This document shows positions 23,780 through 33,868 of a stretch of DNA of 64,000 bases, piece after piece. This DNA comes from an uncultured Mycoplasmatota bacterium. Its GTDB lineage: Bacteria > Bacillota_I > Bacilli_A > RF39 > UBA660. Under the pieces are notes generated by a model. The model saw only the letters and a program-made list of their open reading frames with translations, did no database searches and was not told the origin of the DNA. The translations under genes and the position numbers were made by a program. Location of the stretch: contig CANTCQ010000003.1 of assembly GCA_947652325.1 (NCBI GenBank), forward strand, positions 1 to 64,000. The letters are read 5' to 3'. The stretch's first letter is position 1. Each line of letters opens with the position of its first letter.

Positions 23780-25772
23780 AAATTTTATTTCTTTTATATT
23801 TCCTTTTTTTAGTGTAGAATTACTATTTCGAATACTAGCAAATATGCCACTTTTTGATTGGGCAGTGATTCGAATATTTTTAAGTTGTGGTATTCTTTCT
23901 TTAGTAATTTCTCTACTTATTTTACCTCTAAAAGAAAAAACTGGAAAAAAGATAAGTATAATTTTCTTTTTTATAATTACAATTTATGCTATTTTGCAAG
24001 CAGGATTTAAAAATTATTTAGGCGTATACATTTCTTTTGGCACTAGTAGTCAACTTGGGGCAGTAAAGGAATACATACGAGATTATTTTGATTCTTTTAA
24101 TCCTTTTTTCTATACAATAATAATTCCTTTTCTATTTTATTGCATTTATAAAATATTTTTTGAAAAAAAAGTGTTTAAAAGATATTATTATGAAATGGAA
24201 AATATTTTGGTTAAACAACAACTAAAAAAAGATATAAAACTTCTTCTATTTATAATCCTTTTTTCCTCTTTTTTGTATTTTTTAACATTAAATGTCACTT
24301 TTATGCAAAACTCTTTGCAATTGGAAAGTACAAAATCTTTATTTAAAAACCCGAACAATCCCAATATTAGTGTTAACCAATTTGGTGTAACTGTCTTTGG
24401 AATTTTAGATATAAAAACAACTCTTTTTCCACCAAATGAAAGCGAAATTTTATACTTCGAGAAAAAAGAAGAAGAAATAACCGACTATACAAGACATCTA
24501 GATGATACAAAATGGATAGAGTTAAACAATAACACAACAGATGTAAATTATAAGACATTAAATAATTATTTTTTAAGTCGTGAGATAAATTCCAAAAATG
24601 AGTACACAGGCTATTTTAAAGACAAAAATCTTATTGTTATTATGATGGAATCGGTAAATGAAATTTTTATAAACCCAGAATATTATCCTACATTTTATAA
24701 ACTATATACAGAAGGGTGGAGTTTTACAAATTCGTACTCCCCAAGAAATTCTTGTGCCACTGGAAATAATGAAATGAGTGGTATGACAAGTTTATTTTCC
24801 ATTTACAGGACCTGTACAGCGAATAATTATAAAGAAAACATTTATCCTGAAAGTATATTTGGATTATATAACCAAGCAGGATATACAACTTCTTCTTTTC
24901 ACAATTATACAGAGCAATATTACTTCCGTTCTACTATTCATCACAACATGGGGTCTAGTGCTTATTATGGAGTAGAAGATTTAGGCATACCTTATTCCGA
25001 TACTTACAAAGAATGGCCAAGTGATATCACTTTAATGGAGGAAGCAATAAAACGAATAGATTCAAATAATCCTTTTATGGCTTGGATTACAACCGTAACG
25101 AGTCATCAACCCTATTATACAAGCAGTGAGTATGGAGATAAACATTTACATTTATTTGAAAATACGAACTATCCTTTGACTTTAAAACGTTATATGTCAA
25201 AATTAAAAGAACTTGACTTAGCTTTAGAACATTTGCTTACCCTTTTACAAGAAAAAAATGTATTAGATGAAACGGTTATTGTTTTATTTGGAGACCATTA
25301 TCCATATGGACTTAGTAATGAGGATTTAAGCTATGTACTTCCTTATAATGTTAATGAAAGAAATAATGTAGACAAAACACCATTTGTTATTTATAATACA
25401 AAAGAAGAATCACGAACATTTACAGAATATACTTCTTATATAAACATTTTACCCACTCTTGCAAATCTATTTGATTTAGACCATGACCCAAGACTTTACA
25501 TGGGCGAAGATATTTTATCGCCAAACTATAAAACTTCGTATAAAAATAGGGTAATACTTGCTGATGGCTCATGGGAAACAAGTAGTGGAAGATATGATGC
25601 GACAAACGGAGTTATGACCTATTTTGGAGAGAAGACTTTTACCGAAGAAGAAATTGTTTCGTACAACAAAGAAATCAATGATAGGATAAAAATGAGTAAT
25701 TTAGCAATTACGACAAATTATTTTAAATACTTAAGTGATAATTTAAAAAATACAAATAAAAAGGATGAATAA
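23748..25772 (+). CDS. LTA synthase family (sulfatase-fold) membrane enzyme
   Basis: 674 residues from ATG 23748 (GGTGATGAAG upstream), overlapping rnhB. Five membrane helices occupy about residues 10-190, followed by a large outer domain. NLIVIMMESVNE and a catalytic-threonine-type CATGNNEMSGM, then LFGDHYPYG, are the metal/nucleophile landmarks of LtaS-type phosphoglycerol transferases. It likely moves glycerol-phosphate groups for lipoteichoic acid or a related glycolipid polymer on the outer membrane face. Could alternatively be a phosphoethanolamine-type transferase. Confidence 0.85.
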   Translation: MKKITKNKLFKNFISFIFPFFSVELLFRILANMPLFDWAVIRIFLSCGILSLVISLLILPLKEKTGKKISIIFFFIITIYAILQAGFKNYLGVYISFGTSSQLGAVKEYIRDYFDSFNPFFYTIIIPFLFYCIYKIFFEKKVFKRYYYEMENILVKQQLKKDIKLLLFIILFSSFLYFLTLNVTFMQNSLQLESTKSLFKNPNNPNISVNQFGVTVFGILDIKTTLFPPNESEILYFEKKEEEITDYTRHLDDTKWIELNNNTTDVNYKTLNNYFLSREINSKNEYTGYFKDKNLIVIMMESVNEIFINPEYYPTFYKLYTEGWSFTNSYSPRNSCATGNNEMSGMTSLFSIYRTCTANNYKENIYPESIFGLYNQAGYTTSSFHNYTEQYYFRSTIHHNMGSSAYYGVEDLGIPYSDTYKEWPSDITLMEEAIKRIDSNNPFMAWITTVTSHQPYYTSSEYGDKHLHLFENTNYPLTLKRYMSKLKELDLALEHLLTLLQEKNVLDETVIVLFGDHYPYGLSNEDLSYVLPYNVNERNNVDKTPFVIYNTKEESRTFTEYTSYINILPTLANLFDLDHDPRLYMGEDILSPNYKTSYKNRVILADGSWETSSGRYDATNGVMTYFGEKTFTEEEIVSYNKEINDRIKMSNLAITTNYFKYLSDNLKNTNKKDE

Positions 25773-25795
25773 AAAAAATTAGAAAGGGAAATCAT

Positions 25796-27823
25796 ATGAA
25801 AAAATTAGTAATAGTGGAATCTCCTGCTAAAAGTAAAACCATCGAAAAGTATTTAGGGGCAGATTACAAAGTTGTATCCAGCAAAGGACACATTAGGGAT
25901 TTAGCAACAAGTGGTAAATTTGGCCTTGGAGTAGATATTGAAAAAGATTTTGCACCAAACTATGTTCCGATAAAAGGAAAATCTAAAGATATAAATGCTT
26001 TAAAAAAGGATGTGGCTGCAAGCAGTTATATTTATTTAGCAACCGACCCTGACCGAGAAGGAGAAGCCATTTCTTGGCATTTAAAAGATGCTTTAGATAT
26101 TCACGAAAATTATAGTCGGGTAGTATTTAACGAAATCACTAAGGATGTAGTAATAGATGCTATAAATCATCCACGAAAAATTGATGATAATTTAGTAAAA
26201 AGCCAAGAAACGAGAAGAATTTTAGACCGTATTATTGGTTTCCGTTTAAGTAAACTTATGCAATCCAAAACGGGAGGAAAAAGTGCAGGACGAGTACAAA
26301 GTGTTGCTTTAAAACTGATTGTGGATAGAGAAAGGGAAATAGCTTCTTTTATTCCTACAGAATATTGGACAATTACAGCTGATTTTAAAGATTTTCAAGC
26401 AGATTTAGAAAAATACCATGGTAAAAAAATTGAAATAAATAGCGAAGTGGAAGCAAATGAAGTTTTAAGTAAACTTTCCAATGCTTTTCAAATAGATGAA
26501 GTAAAAGAATCAGATACTGAAAAAAGTGCAAGACCTGTTTTTAAAACTTCAACTATGCAACGAATGGCAGCTAATAAAATTAATTTTGCTCCCTCAAAAA
26601 CAATGCGTGTTGCTCAAAAATTATATGAAGGAATTGATATTGGAAGTGAAACAGTAGGACTTATTACCTATATGCGTACTGATTCTGAGCGAGTATCATC
26701 ATCCTTTGTTGCAGAAACATATGATTATATTAAGAAAAATTATGGTCCTGAATATATTGGAAAAGTTAAATCAGGTAAAAAAGACAAAAACATGCAAGAT
26801 GCACATGAAGGAATACGACCAACCAGTATAAAGCGTACCCCAGAAGCTATGAAAAAATATTTGACCCCAGAAGAATACAAATTATACAATTTAATTTATA
26901 TAAGAGCTTTAGCTTCTCTAATGGCAAATGCTAAATTAAAATCTACTTCTATAGCTTTAGAAAACAATGGATATTTATTTAAAGCAAGCGGAAGTGTATT
27001 GACTTTTGATGGATATCTAAAAATATATGCTTCTTTTGAAGAACAAAAAGATACAATATTACCTGATTTTAAATCCTATAAGAGCAAAACAATTATTGCA
27101 TCAAAGATTGAAAAAGAACAACACTTTACAAAACCCTTGCCAAGATATACAGAAAGTTCTTTAATTAAAGAAATGGAAAATTTAGGGATTGGAAGACCAA
27201 GTACTTATTCTACCATTGTGACAACTATTAAAGATAGAGGGTATGTAATTTTAGAAGATAAAAAGTTTATTCCTACTGAAATAGGTATGGAAACAACAGA
27301 TAAATTACAAGAATTTTTTAGTAATATTGTAAACGTAGAATATACAAGTAACATGGAAACAGATTTAGATAAAATAGCAGAAGAAAAAATGGACAACATC
27401 AAAGTATTACGAGATTTTTATAATAAATTTGAACCTTGTGTGGAAGAAGCATTCGATAAAATGGAAAAAAAGGAAGCAGAAAAAACCGGAGAAATTTGTC
27501 CAGAATGTGGAAGTGATTTAGTTATTCGCAATGGAAGATATGGAAAATTTATAGCTTGTTCTAATTATCCAACTTGCAAATTCATAAAAAAAGAAGAGAA
27601 GACAGTAAAAGAATTGGCAAATTGTCCAAAATGTGATGGAAAAATAGTAGAAAAAAGAACGCGCAAAGGCAAAAATTTTTATGGGTGTACAAACTATCCA
27701 AAATGCGATTTTGCTTCTTGGTATAAACCAACAGGTGAAATTTGTCCGAAATGCAACAATTTATTAGTGGAGAAAAAAGACAAAATTGTTTGCAATAGCT
27801 GTGATTATGAAAAGGAAGAATAA
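25796..27823 (+). CDS. topA: DNA topoisomerase I
   Basis: 675 residues. ESPAKSKTIEKYLG (Toprim), TDPDREGEAISWHL and the active-site tyrosine in ITYMRTDSER are present. The C-terminus has three four-cysteine zinc modules (CPECG...YPTC, CPKC...YPKC, CPKC...CNSC). It relaxes negative supercoils. Downstream in Bacillus are trmFO/codV; here a small unknown gene and a XerC-like gene follow. Confidence 0.97.
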   Translation: MKKLVIVESPAKSKTIEKYLGADYKVVSSKGHIRDLATSGKFGLGVDIEKDFAPNYVPIKGKSKDINALKKDVAASSYIYLATDPDREGEAISWHLKDALDIHENYSRVVFNEITKDVVIDAINHPRKIDDNLVKSQETRRILDRIIGFRLSKLMQSKTGGKSAGRVQSVALKLIVDREREIASFIPTEYWTITADFKDFQADLEKYHGKKIEINSEVEANEVLSKLSNAFQIDEVKESDTEKSARPVFKTSTMQRMAANKINFAPSKTMRVAQKLYEGIDIGSETVGLITYMRTDSERVSSSFVAETYDYIKKNYGPEYIGKVKSGKKDKNMQDAHEGIRPTSIKRTPEAMKKYLTPEEYKLYNLIYIRALASLMANAKLKSTSIALENNGYLFKASGSVLTFDGYLKIYASFEEQKDTILPDFKSYKSKTIIASKIEKEQHFTKPLPRYTESSLIKEMENLGIGRPSTYSTIVTTIKDRGYVILEDKKFIPTEIGMETTDKLQEFFSNIVNVEYTSNMETDLDKIAEEKMDNIKVLRDFYNKFEPCVEEAFDKMEKKEAEKTGEICPECGSDLVIRNGRYGKFIACSNYPTCKFIKKEEKTVKELANCPKCDGKIVEKRTRKGKNFYGCTNYPKCDFASWYKPTGEICPKCNNLLVEKKDKIVCNSCDYEKEE

Positions 27824-28075
27824 ATTCTTTCTTTTTTATTGATAAAGAAATTCATGATTTTTTTAGTATTAATTTTTTCAGTAAAACTTAAATAGAAAGA
27901 TAAAAAATCGAATTTATGGCAAAAGTACTGAATAATAGTAAGAATGCAATAAAACAATAAAAGATGAACAATAGAAGATTTTAAATATTTATGAAAAAAA
28001 TGAAAAATCACTAAGAAAAAGTTGTTATCTTTTTTTTATGTGATATAATTTATTTATAAAATAGAGGTGAAAAAG
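27824..28075 (+). other. Intergenic region after topA
   Basis: About 250 bp, very AT-rich. A TTCTTTC...T-run (27826-27840) with an imperfect partner AAAGAAATTC (27843-27853) may end topA transcription. A -10-like TGATATAAT lies near 28040, ahead of the next gene. No gene seen. Confidence 0.4.
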
Positions 28076-28330
28076 ATGGGGGCATTTTCTGATTTAATGC
28101 TTGATAGGCAAGAAGATGATGATTATAAAAAAAGAAGAAATATAAAACAAGAAATGATAGATTTTATTTATATATATGATCAAAGTGTTTCAAAAGAAGA
28201 AATGAATACTTGGACTTTAGAAAAAATTAGAAATAAATATAGCGAATTAAAAAGAGCAAGAGAAAAAAGATTAGAAAGAGAATACCAAGAAAATCGAGGA
28301 GTAACTAAAAAAAGAAGAAATTATTTATGA
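28076..28330 (+). CDS. Small charged protein of unknown function
   Basis: 84 residues from ATG 28076 (AGAGGTG six bases upstream). Highly charged and helical: a D/E-rich segment followed by K/R-rich repeats (KRRNIKQ, KRAREKRLERE). No motif was recognised. It sits between topA and the tyrosine recombinase gene and is likely co-transcribed with the latter. Confidence 0.65.
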   Translation: MGAFSDLMLDRQEDDDYKKRRNIKQEMIDFIYIYDQSVSKEEMNTWTLEKIRNKYSELKRAREKRLEREYQENRGVTKKRRNYL

Positions 28331-28362
28331 TTAAAGAAACAAAATAAGTAGAAGTGAATAGA

Positions 28363-29262
28363 ATGAAAAAAGATATAGAGGAATTTTTAAAGTATTTACT
28401 TTTTGAATTAAATTATAGTAGAAATACTATAAAATCATATAGAAATGAAATCATAAAATATCAAAAATTTTTAGAGTCAGAAAACATAGATTATTTAAAA
28501 ATTAACAAAGAAAACGTTCGAACGTATTTAAAATATTTAGACAATCTAAAATACAAAAATAGTAGCATTTCTAGAAACATCAGCGCTCTTCGAACCTTTT
28601 ATCGTTTTTTAGTAATCAAAGAAAAAATGGATAAAAATATTTTTGCAAGTATAAGAAATCCAAAAGTCGAAAAAAAGTTGCCAAATTATTTAAGTGAAAT
28701 TGATATGGAGGCTATATTAAACTTTAGAAATAAAGAAAACTATAAAGAAAGCATTTATACCAATCGCAATTTATTAATTATTGAAATTTTATATGATACA
28801 GGATGTCGTGTTGATGAACTTGTAAATATAAAATTATGTGATATAAATCATAAAGAAAAAAGCATTAAAGTTTTGGGAAAAGGTTCTAAAGAACGTGTTG
28901 TATTTTATGGCGAATATGCAAATGATTTTTTAAACGATTATTTAATAGATAGAAAACTTATTTTAGATGGTAAAAAAAGTAATTATTTATTAGTGTCAAA
29001 AAAAAGCAATCAACTAACAACAAGAAGAGTGGCCCAAATTATAGATGAAATTATAAAAGTAGTAGCAGTGAAAAATAAAGTAACACCTCATACTTTAAGA
29101 CATACATTTGCAACTCATTTACTAAACCATGGTACAGACTTACGTAGTGTTCAAGAACTTTTAGGACATTCCTCACTTTCAACAACACAAGTTTATACAC
29201 ATGTATCAAATGAACGTTTAAGAGAAGTTTATTTAAAAGCGCATAAAGATAATCGCAAATAG
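28363..29262 (+). CDS. xerC: XerC/CodV-like tyrosine recombinase
   Basis: 299 residues from ATG 28363, a typical Xer length. The SAM-like N-terminal domain begins MKKDIEEFLKYLLFELNYS. Catalytic residues are visible: Arg in DTGCRVDELV, Lys in GKGSKER, H-x-x-R in HTLRHTFATHL, His in LLGHSSLSTTQ and Tyr in VYTHV. The position after topA matches CodV/XerC, the chromosome dimer resolvase, rather than an integrase of the island. Confidence 0.92.
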   Translation: MKKDIEEFLKYLLFELNYSRNTIKSYRNEIIKYQKFLESENIDYLKINKENVRTYLKYLDNLKYKNSSISRNISALRTFYRFLVIKEKMDKNIFASIRNPKVEKKLPNYLSEIDMEAILNFRNKENYKESIYTNRNLLIIEILYDTGCRVDELVNIKLCDINHKEKSIKVLGKGSKERVVFYGEYANDFLNDYLIDRKLILDGKKSNYLLVSKKSNQLTTRRVAQIIDEIIKVVAVKNKVTPHTLRHTFATHLLNHGTDLRSVQELLGHSSLSTTQVYTHVSNERLREVYLKAHKDNRK

Positions 29263-29567
29263 ATTGTAAATTCATTTATTTTTTAGTATATAGAAAACAA
29301 TTGGTATAAAAAGCGTTAGAAAACCTTATGAAAAAGAAAAAAAGTTTAATACCAACATTAATTGGCCTCAGTTTAGCTTTTGCTATAGATACATTGCAAT
29401 TTATTTTTTAAATTTTAATAAAGAAAGAGAAAAAATTATTTATATACAATAAATGTAGAAAACCTAAAAATACAAATTTTTGTGAGTTAATTAATAATAA
29501 ATTTGTTGAAGAAACTTCTTTTTGAGGTAGTTTAAAGATTAAAAATAATAAATGTATAAATTTTGTC
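29263..29567 (+). other. Gene-poor region before ppdK, with one tiny frame
   Basis: About 300 bp. A 27-codon frame (ATG 29328, stop 29409-29411) encodes a short hydrophobic peptide starting MKKKKSLIPTLIGLSLAFA, resembling a signal or membrane segment, but no ribosome-binding site precedes it. Nothing else is supported. Confidence 0.3.
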
Positions 29568-29613
29568 AAAAATACGTCCTTTCATTGTCGTATTTTTTTT
29601 CTGTTGTTATAAT
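29568..29613 (+). promoter_or_regulatory. ppdK promoter with inverted repeat over the -35
   Basis: TTGTCG (29585-29590) and TATAAT (29608-29613) are 17 bp apart. A perfect 9-bp inverted repeat AAAAATACG (29568-29576) / CGTATTTTT (29589-29597) covers the end of the -35. It could be an operator or, as RNA, an upstream terminator with its T-run. Confidence 0.65.
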
Positions 29614-29643
29614 AACTTCAAGACCATTTAAGGAGGAGAAGAT

Positions 29644-32268
29644 ATGGCAAAATATGTGTATTTATTTAATGAAGGCAATAAAGACATGCGAAATTTGCTT
29701 GGTGGAAAAGGTGCCAACTTAGCGGAAATGACAAATATTGGTATGCCTGTACCAAGAGGGTTCACTATCACAACCGAAGCATGTACTAATTATTATGAAA
29801 ATAAAGAAAGCATTAGTGAAGAAATCACAAACGAAATCTTAAACAAAGTAGAAGAATTAGAAAATATGACTGGCAAAAAATTTGGAGACGTAGAAAATCC
29901 ACTTTTAGTAAGTGTAAGAAGCGGAGCAAGAGCATCTATGCCAGGAATGATGGATACTGTTCTTAACTTAGGATTAAACGATGAAGTAGCTCTTGGTTTT
30001 ACGGAAAGTACAAATAACAAGCGTTTTGTGTACGACTCTTATAGAAGATTTATTCAAATGTTTGCAGATGTAGTAAAAGGGTATCCAAAAAGTGCTTTTG
30101 AGCGCCATCTAGACGAAATAAAAGAAAAAAAGAAAGTGAAATTTGATACCGATTTAACAGAAGAAGACATGGTGGAAGTTACAAATGATTTTAAAAATAT
30201 TTATAAAGAAATAGCGGGTAGTGATTTTCCACAAGACCCAAAAGTCCAATTAATAGAAGCGGTAACAGCTGTATTTAGAAGTTGGAATAACGATAGAGCT
30301 ATATACTATCGTAGAATGAATGATATTCCGTCTTCTTGGGGAACAGCCGTAAATGTTCAAGAAATGGTTTATGGAAACCGTGGAAATAATTCTGGAACAG
30401 GAGTTGCTTTCACAAGAAATCCTGCAACAGGAGAAAAGAAATTATATGGAGAATACTTAATTAATGCCCAAGGAGAAGATGTAGTAGCAGGCATTCGTAC
30501 ACCAGAACCGATTAGTAAACTAGAGACGGATATGCCAGAAGTATACAAACAATTTGTGGAAATTGCATCAAAATTAGAAAACCATTACAAAGATATGCAA
30601 GATATGGAATTTACCATTGAAAATGGACACCTTTTTATGCTACAAACAAGAAATGGAAAACGTACAGCTGCTGCAGCCCTTAAAATTGCGGTTGATTTAG
30701 TAAACGAAGGTATGATTACAGAACGCGAAGCACTTTTAAAAGTAGAACCAAAACAATTAGATGCTTTACTTCATCCAACATTTAGCACGGAATCATTAAA
30801 AAATGGAAAAGTGGTAGCAACAGGTCTAGCAGCAAGTCCAGGAGCAGGAGCAGGAAAAATGTACTTTACTGCTGAAGATGTAATTGAAGCTAGTAAAAGA
30901 GGAGAAGACACCATATTAGTTAGATTAGAAACTAGTCCAGAAGACATAGAAGGAATGAATCATGCCAAAGGTATCCTTACAATTCGGGGAGGAATGACAA
31001 GCCATGCTGCTGTGGTAGCTCGTGGAATGGGACGCTGCTGTGTAAGTGGTTGTGGAGAATTAAAAATTGATGAAGAAAAGAAAACACTTACAACCAAAGA
31101 CGGAAAAGTATATAAGGAAGGCGATGAAATATCTTTAGACGGAAGCACTGGGAAAGTTTATGAAAGCATTTTAAAAAGTGTTGAGCCAAGTATCAGTGGA
31201 GATTTTGAAACGTTTATGACTTGGGCGGATAACGAAAGAAGAATGAAAATAAGAACAAACGCTGATACACCAAAAGATGCTTTGCAAGCTAAAAAATTTG
31301 GAGCAGAGGGAATTGGACTTTGTCGTACAGAACACATGTTTTTTGAAAGCGAAAGAATCTTTAATTTTAGAAGAATGATCGCAGCAGAAACCCTAGAGCA
31401 AAGAGAAGAAGCATTAGAAAAGATACTACCATACCAAAGAGCAGATTTTGAAGAATTATATCGTGCTATGTCTCCATACCCAGTCGTTATTCGTTATCTA
31501 GACCCACCTTTACATGAATTCTTGCCTAAAGAAGATAATGAAATAAAAGAACTTGCTACATCATTAAATATGAGCTTTGAATCGTTAAAAGCAAGAGTAG
31601 AATCTCTAAAAGAATTTAATCCGATGATGGGACATCGTGGTTGTAGGCTTGCCATAACATATCCAGAAATTGCTAGAATGCAAACAAGAGCAGTCATTGA
31701 AGCAGCCATTAATGTAACCAAAGAAGGAATAGAAGTAGAACCAGAAATCATGATTCCATTAGTTGGAGACATAAACGAATTAAAATATGTAAAAAATGTA
31801 GTTTGTGAAACCGCAAATAATTTAATAAAAGAGGCTGGAATTATTCTAAAATACCAAGTAGGAACCATGATTGAAATTCCAAGAGCCGCTCTAATGGCAG
31901 ATGTTATTGCAAGAGATGCTGAATTCTTCTCATTCGGAACAAACGACTTAACCCAAATGACTTATGGCTTCAGTCGTGATGATGCAGGTAAGTTTTTAAA
32001 TGATTATTATGCCAAAGGAATATTTGAATCAGATCCTTTTGCTAGAATTGATGAAACAGGAGTAGGAACTTTAGTTCGTATGGCAGCAGAAAGGGGCAGA
32101 AGTATAAAAAAAGATATAAGTCTTGGTGTATGTGGAGAACATGGAGGAGACCCTGCAAGTATCGAATTTTGCGAAAGTGTAGGACTCGATTATGTATCGT
32201 GCTCACCATTTAGAGTTCCAATTGCTCGTCTTGCAGCAGCACAAGCAACATTAAAAAATTGTAAATAA
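29644..32268 (+). CDS. ppdK: Pyruvate, phosphate dikinase
   Basis: 874 residues, the family's full length. The N-terminal nucleotide-binding domain begins LFNEGNKDMRNLLGGKGANLAEM. The phosphohistidine site is GGMTSHAAVVARGMG, and the C-terminal PEP-binding barrel has GLCRTEHMFF, FGTNDLTQM and CGEHGGDP. It interconverts pyruvate + ATP + Pi and PEP + AMP + PPi, typical of anaerobic Firmicutes. SD AAGGAGGAG precedes the ATG; it is monocistronic. Confidence 0.98.
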   Translation: MAKYVYLFNEGNKDMRNLLGGKGANLAEMTNIGMPVPRGFTITTEACTNYYENKESISEEITNEILNKVEELENMTGKKFGDVENPLLVSVRSGARASMPGMMDTVLNLGLNDEVALGFTESTNNKRFVYDSYRRFIQMFADVVKGYPKSAFERHLDEIKEKKKVKFDTDLTEEDMVEVTNDFKNIYKEIAGSDFPQDPKVQLIEAVTAVFRSWNNDRAIYYRRMNDIPSSWGTAVNVQEMVYGNRGNNSGTGVAFTRNPATGEKKLYGEYLINAQGEDVVAGIRTPEPISKLETDMPEVYKQFVEIASKLENHYKDMQDMEFTIENGHLFMLQTRNGKRTAAAALKIAVDLVNEGMITEREALLKVEPKQLDALLHPTFSTESLKNGKVVATGLAASPGAGAGKMYFTAEDVIEASKRGEDTILVRLETSPEDIEGMNHAKGILTIRGGMTSHAAVVARGMGRCCVSGCGELKIDEEKKTLTTKDGKVYKEGDEISLDGSTGKVYESILKSVEPSISGDFETFMTWADNERRMKIRTNADTPKDALQAKKFGAEGIGLCRTEHMFFESERIFNFRRMIAAETLEQREEALEKILPYQRADFEELYRAMSPYPVVIRYLDPPLHEFLPKEDNEIKELATSLNMSFESLKARVESLKEFNPMMGHRGCRLAITYPEIARMQTRAVIEAAINVTKEGIEVEPEIMIPLVGDINELKYVKNVVCETANNLIKEAGIILKYQVGTMIEIPRAALMADVIARDAEFFSFGTNDLTQMTYGFSRDDAGKFLNDYYAKGIFESDPFARIDETGVGTLVRMAAERGRSIKKDISLGVCGEHGGDPASIEFCESVGLDYVSCSPFRVPIARLAAAQATLKNCK

Positions 32269-32366
32269 TTTTTATAACAAAAATTTTATAATAGAAAGAA
32301 AGCTAGAAATAGTCTTTTTTTCTTTTTTTCTTTATTGTATAATAATAAATAGAATAGGGTGAAAAA

Positions 32367-33515
32367 ATGAAAACATTAAGTATTGGAAAGTTAAAATATG
32401 ATATTAATATACTTTTAGATTCATATCCAAATGAAGGAAGCAACACCACAACAAAAGAAATGATTTCTTGTAGCGGCGGTTCTGCTAATATAGTAGCTTA
32501 TGCGCTTGGTAAGTGGAATATGGAATCTTTTATCTCTGGAGTGGTTGGGTATGATGAAACGGGAAATACCATGAAAAAAAATATGGAAGAAAATCATGTA
32601 AGAACTACTTTTTTAGAAACCAATTATGATATTAAAACGCCAACATCGTATATAATGATGAATAATCAAAATAAATCTAAAACAGTTATAAATACAAATT
32701 TAAACCAATTTAATATAAAAAAATTTGATTATGACCAAATTATGGATTGCATTATAGTTGATGGTCATGAATACAATGCATCTTCTTTTGCATTCACAAA
32801 ATTTAATAATGCAATTTCCATTTTAAATGCTAAATCCCTTCATCAAGGACTATTGGATTTCTTTAAATTTGTAAAATATGTGGTTTGTAGCCAAGAAGTA
32901 GCGGAAAAAATAATAGGAATAAAAATAGATTTTAATAATCCTGAAACTATGTCCGTTTTATATAACAAAATGATAGATAAATATCCACATATAAATTTAT
33001 TGATAAAAATACCAGAAAAAGGAACTATTTATTCTGTAAATAATGAAATAAAAATTGTATCAGCAATAAATACCGAAATATTAGATGATACAGGAGCTTA
33101 TGATGTATTTGTAGCAATGATTGCTCATGGTTTAACAAATAATTACGATATCGAGACTACAATAAGATTAGCAACAATTGCCGAAAGCATATCAAAAAAG
33201 AAAATAGGGTCAACTCTTTCAATCCCTATATTAAGTGACATAATCAACTATTATGAAAATAGATTTGGACCTATAAAAGAAATTAAATCAGATTGTAAGG
33301 AAAAAGAGCAAGAAAATAATTTATCTAAAGAATCTCTTATAAAAGAAATAAAACCAGAAATTTCAAAAGTAGAAGAACCTATGATTAATCCCTTTATGGG
33401 AACTATAATTTCAGATAATCAAAATAATAGCATTAATTCTTCTCTAAATACAACTATAATTCAAAATCAAAATGAACAAAATAGTAAAAGTGATTCAAAT
33501 GCTCCTACCACCTAA
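32367..33515 (+). CDS. PfkB family carbohydrate kinase with long C-terminal tail
   Basis: 382 residues. CSGGSANIVAYALGKWN near the start and DDTGAYDVFVAMIAHGL at about 240 carry the family's substrate and catalytic Asp motifs, though the usual GAGD reads GAYD. The last ~90 residues are a K/E- then N/Q/S-rich, low-complexity tail not normal for the family. A TATAAT lies at about 32338-32343 and SD AGGGTG precedes ATG. Substrate unknown (ribokinase-like). It overlaps the Smr gene. Confidence 0.8.
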   Translation: MKTLSIGKLKYDINILLDSYPNEGSNTTTKEMISCSGGSANIVAYALGKWNMESFISGVVGYDETGNTMKKNMEENHVRTTFLETNYDIKTPTSYIMMNNQNKSKTVINTNLNQFNIKKFDYDQIMDCIIVDGHEYNASSFAFTKFNNAISILNAKSLHQGLLDFFKFVKYVVCSQEVAEKIIGIKIDFNNPETMSVLYNKMIDKYPHINLLIKIPEKGTIYSVNNEIKIVSAINTEILDDTGAYDVFVAMIAHGLTNNYDIETTIRLATIAESISKKKIGSTLSIPILSDIINYYENRFGPIKEIKSDCKEKEQENNLSKESLIKEIKPEISKVEEPMINPFMGTIISDNQNNSINSSLNTTIIQNQNEQNSKSDSNAPTT

Positions 33516-33753
33516 TAATTATCCAAAATTAGACGTACATGGAGAAACAAGGGATACTATATGTACTGTATTAAAAGAATTTATAATGGATAACATAAAA
33601 TTGAAAAAAAGTACCATAATAGTAGTACATGGTAAAGGAACTGGAATTTTAAAAGAAGAAATTCACTACTATTTAAAACAATGGAAAATTGTAAAAAATT
33701 TTCATTTAGATTATTGGAATCAAGGTATTACTATAATTGAATTAAATATTTGA
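33472..33753 (+). CDS. Smr domain protein
   Basis: Up to 93 residues. LDVHGETRDT and IIVVHGKGTGILKEEIHYYL are the two signatures of the small MutS-related (Smr) nuclease domain. Here the domain is stand-alone, as in short Smr proteins that cleave RNA or branched nucleic acids. The start is uncertain: ATG 33472 overlaps the kinase tail by 44 bp without a clear SD, while ATG 33499 follows AAAAGTG and keeps the whole domain. Confidence 0.85.
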   Translation: MNKIVKVIQMLLPPNNYPKLDVHGETRDTICTVLKEFIMDNIKLKKSTIIVVHGKGTGILKEEIHYYLKQWKIVKNFHLDYWNQGITIIELNI

Positions 33754-33778
33754 CAAGATGAAAATTTTATGATACAAT
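33750..33778 (+). promoter_or_regulatory. Promoter 1 upstream of 33869 gene
   Basis: Perfect -35 TTGACA (33750-33755), 17 bp, TACAAT (33773-33778). It overlaps the end of the Smr gene. Confidence 0.75.
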
Positions 33779-33808
33779 GTCAGCACATTAAGGGGAATAG
33801 ACATCAAT

Positions 33809-33837
33809 TTGACATTTTTTAGTTTTTATGTTAAAAT
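33809..33837 (+). promoter_or_regulatory. Promoter 2 upstream of 33869 gene
   Basis: Perfect -35 TTGACA (33809-33814), 17 bp, TAAAAT (33832-33837), 59 bp after promoter 1. Tandem consensus promoters suggest strong expression of the small gene. Confidence 0.75.
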
Positions 33838-33868
33838 ACATACATAAAAAGAAATTGGGGGTAAAATA

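Noticed and set aside
28363..29262. The tyrosine recombinase as integrase of the 15-22 kb island
   Set aside because: It lies after topA with the length and position of CodV/XerC, 6 kb from the island and separated by core genes.
29328..29411. 27-codon hydrophobic peptide before ppdK
   Set aside because: No ribosome-binding site, no family and very AT-rich surroundings; kept only as a note on the intergenic region.
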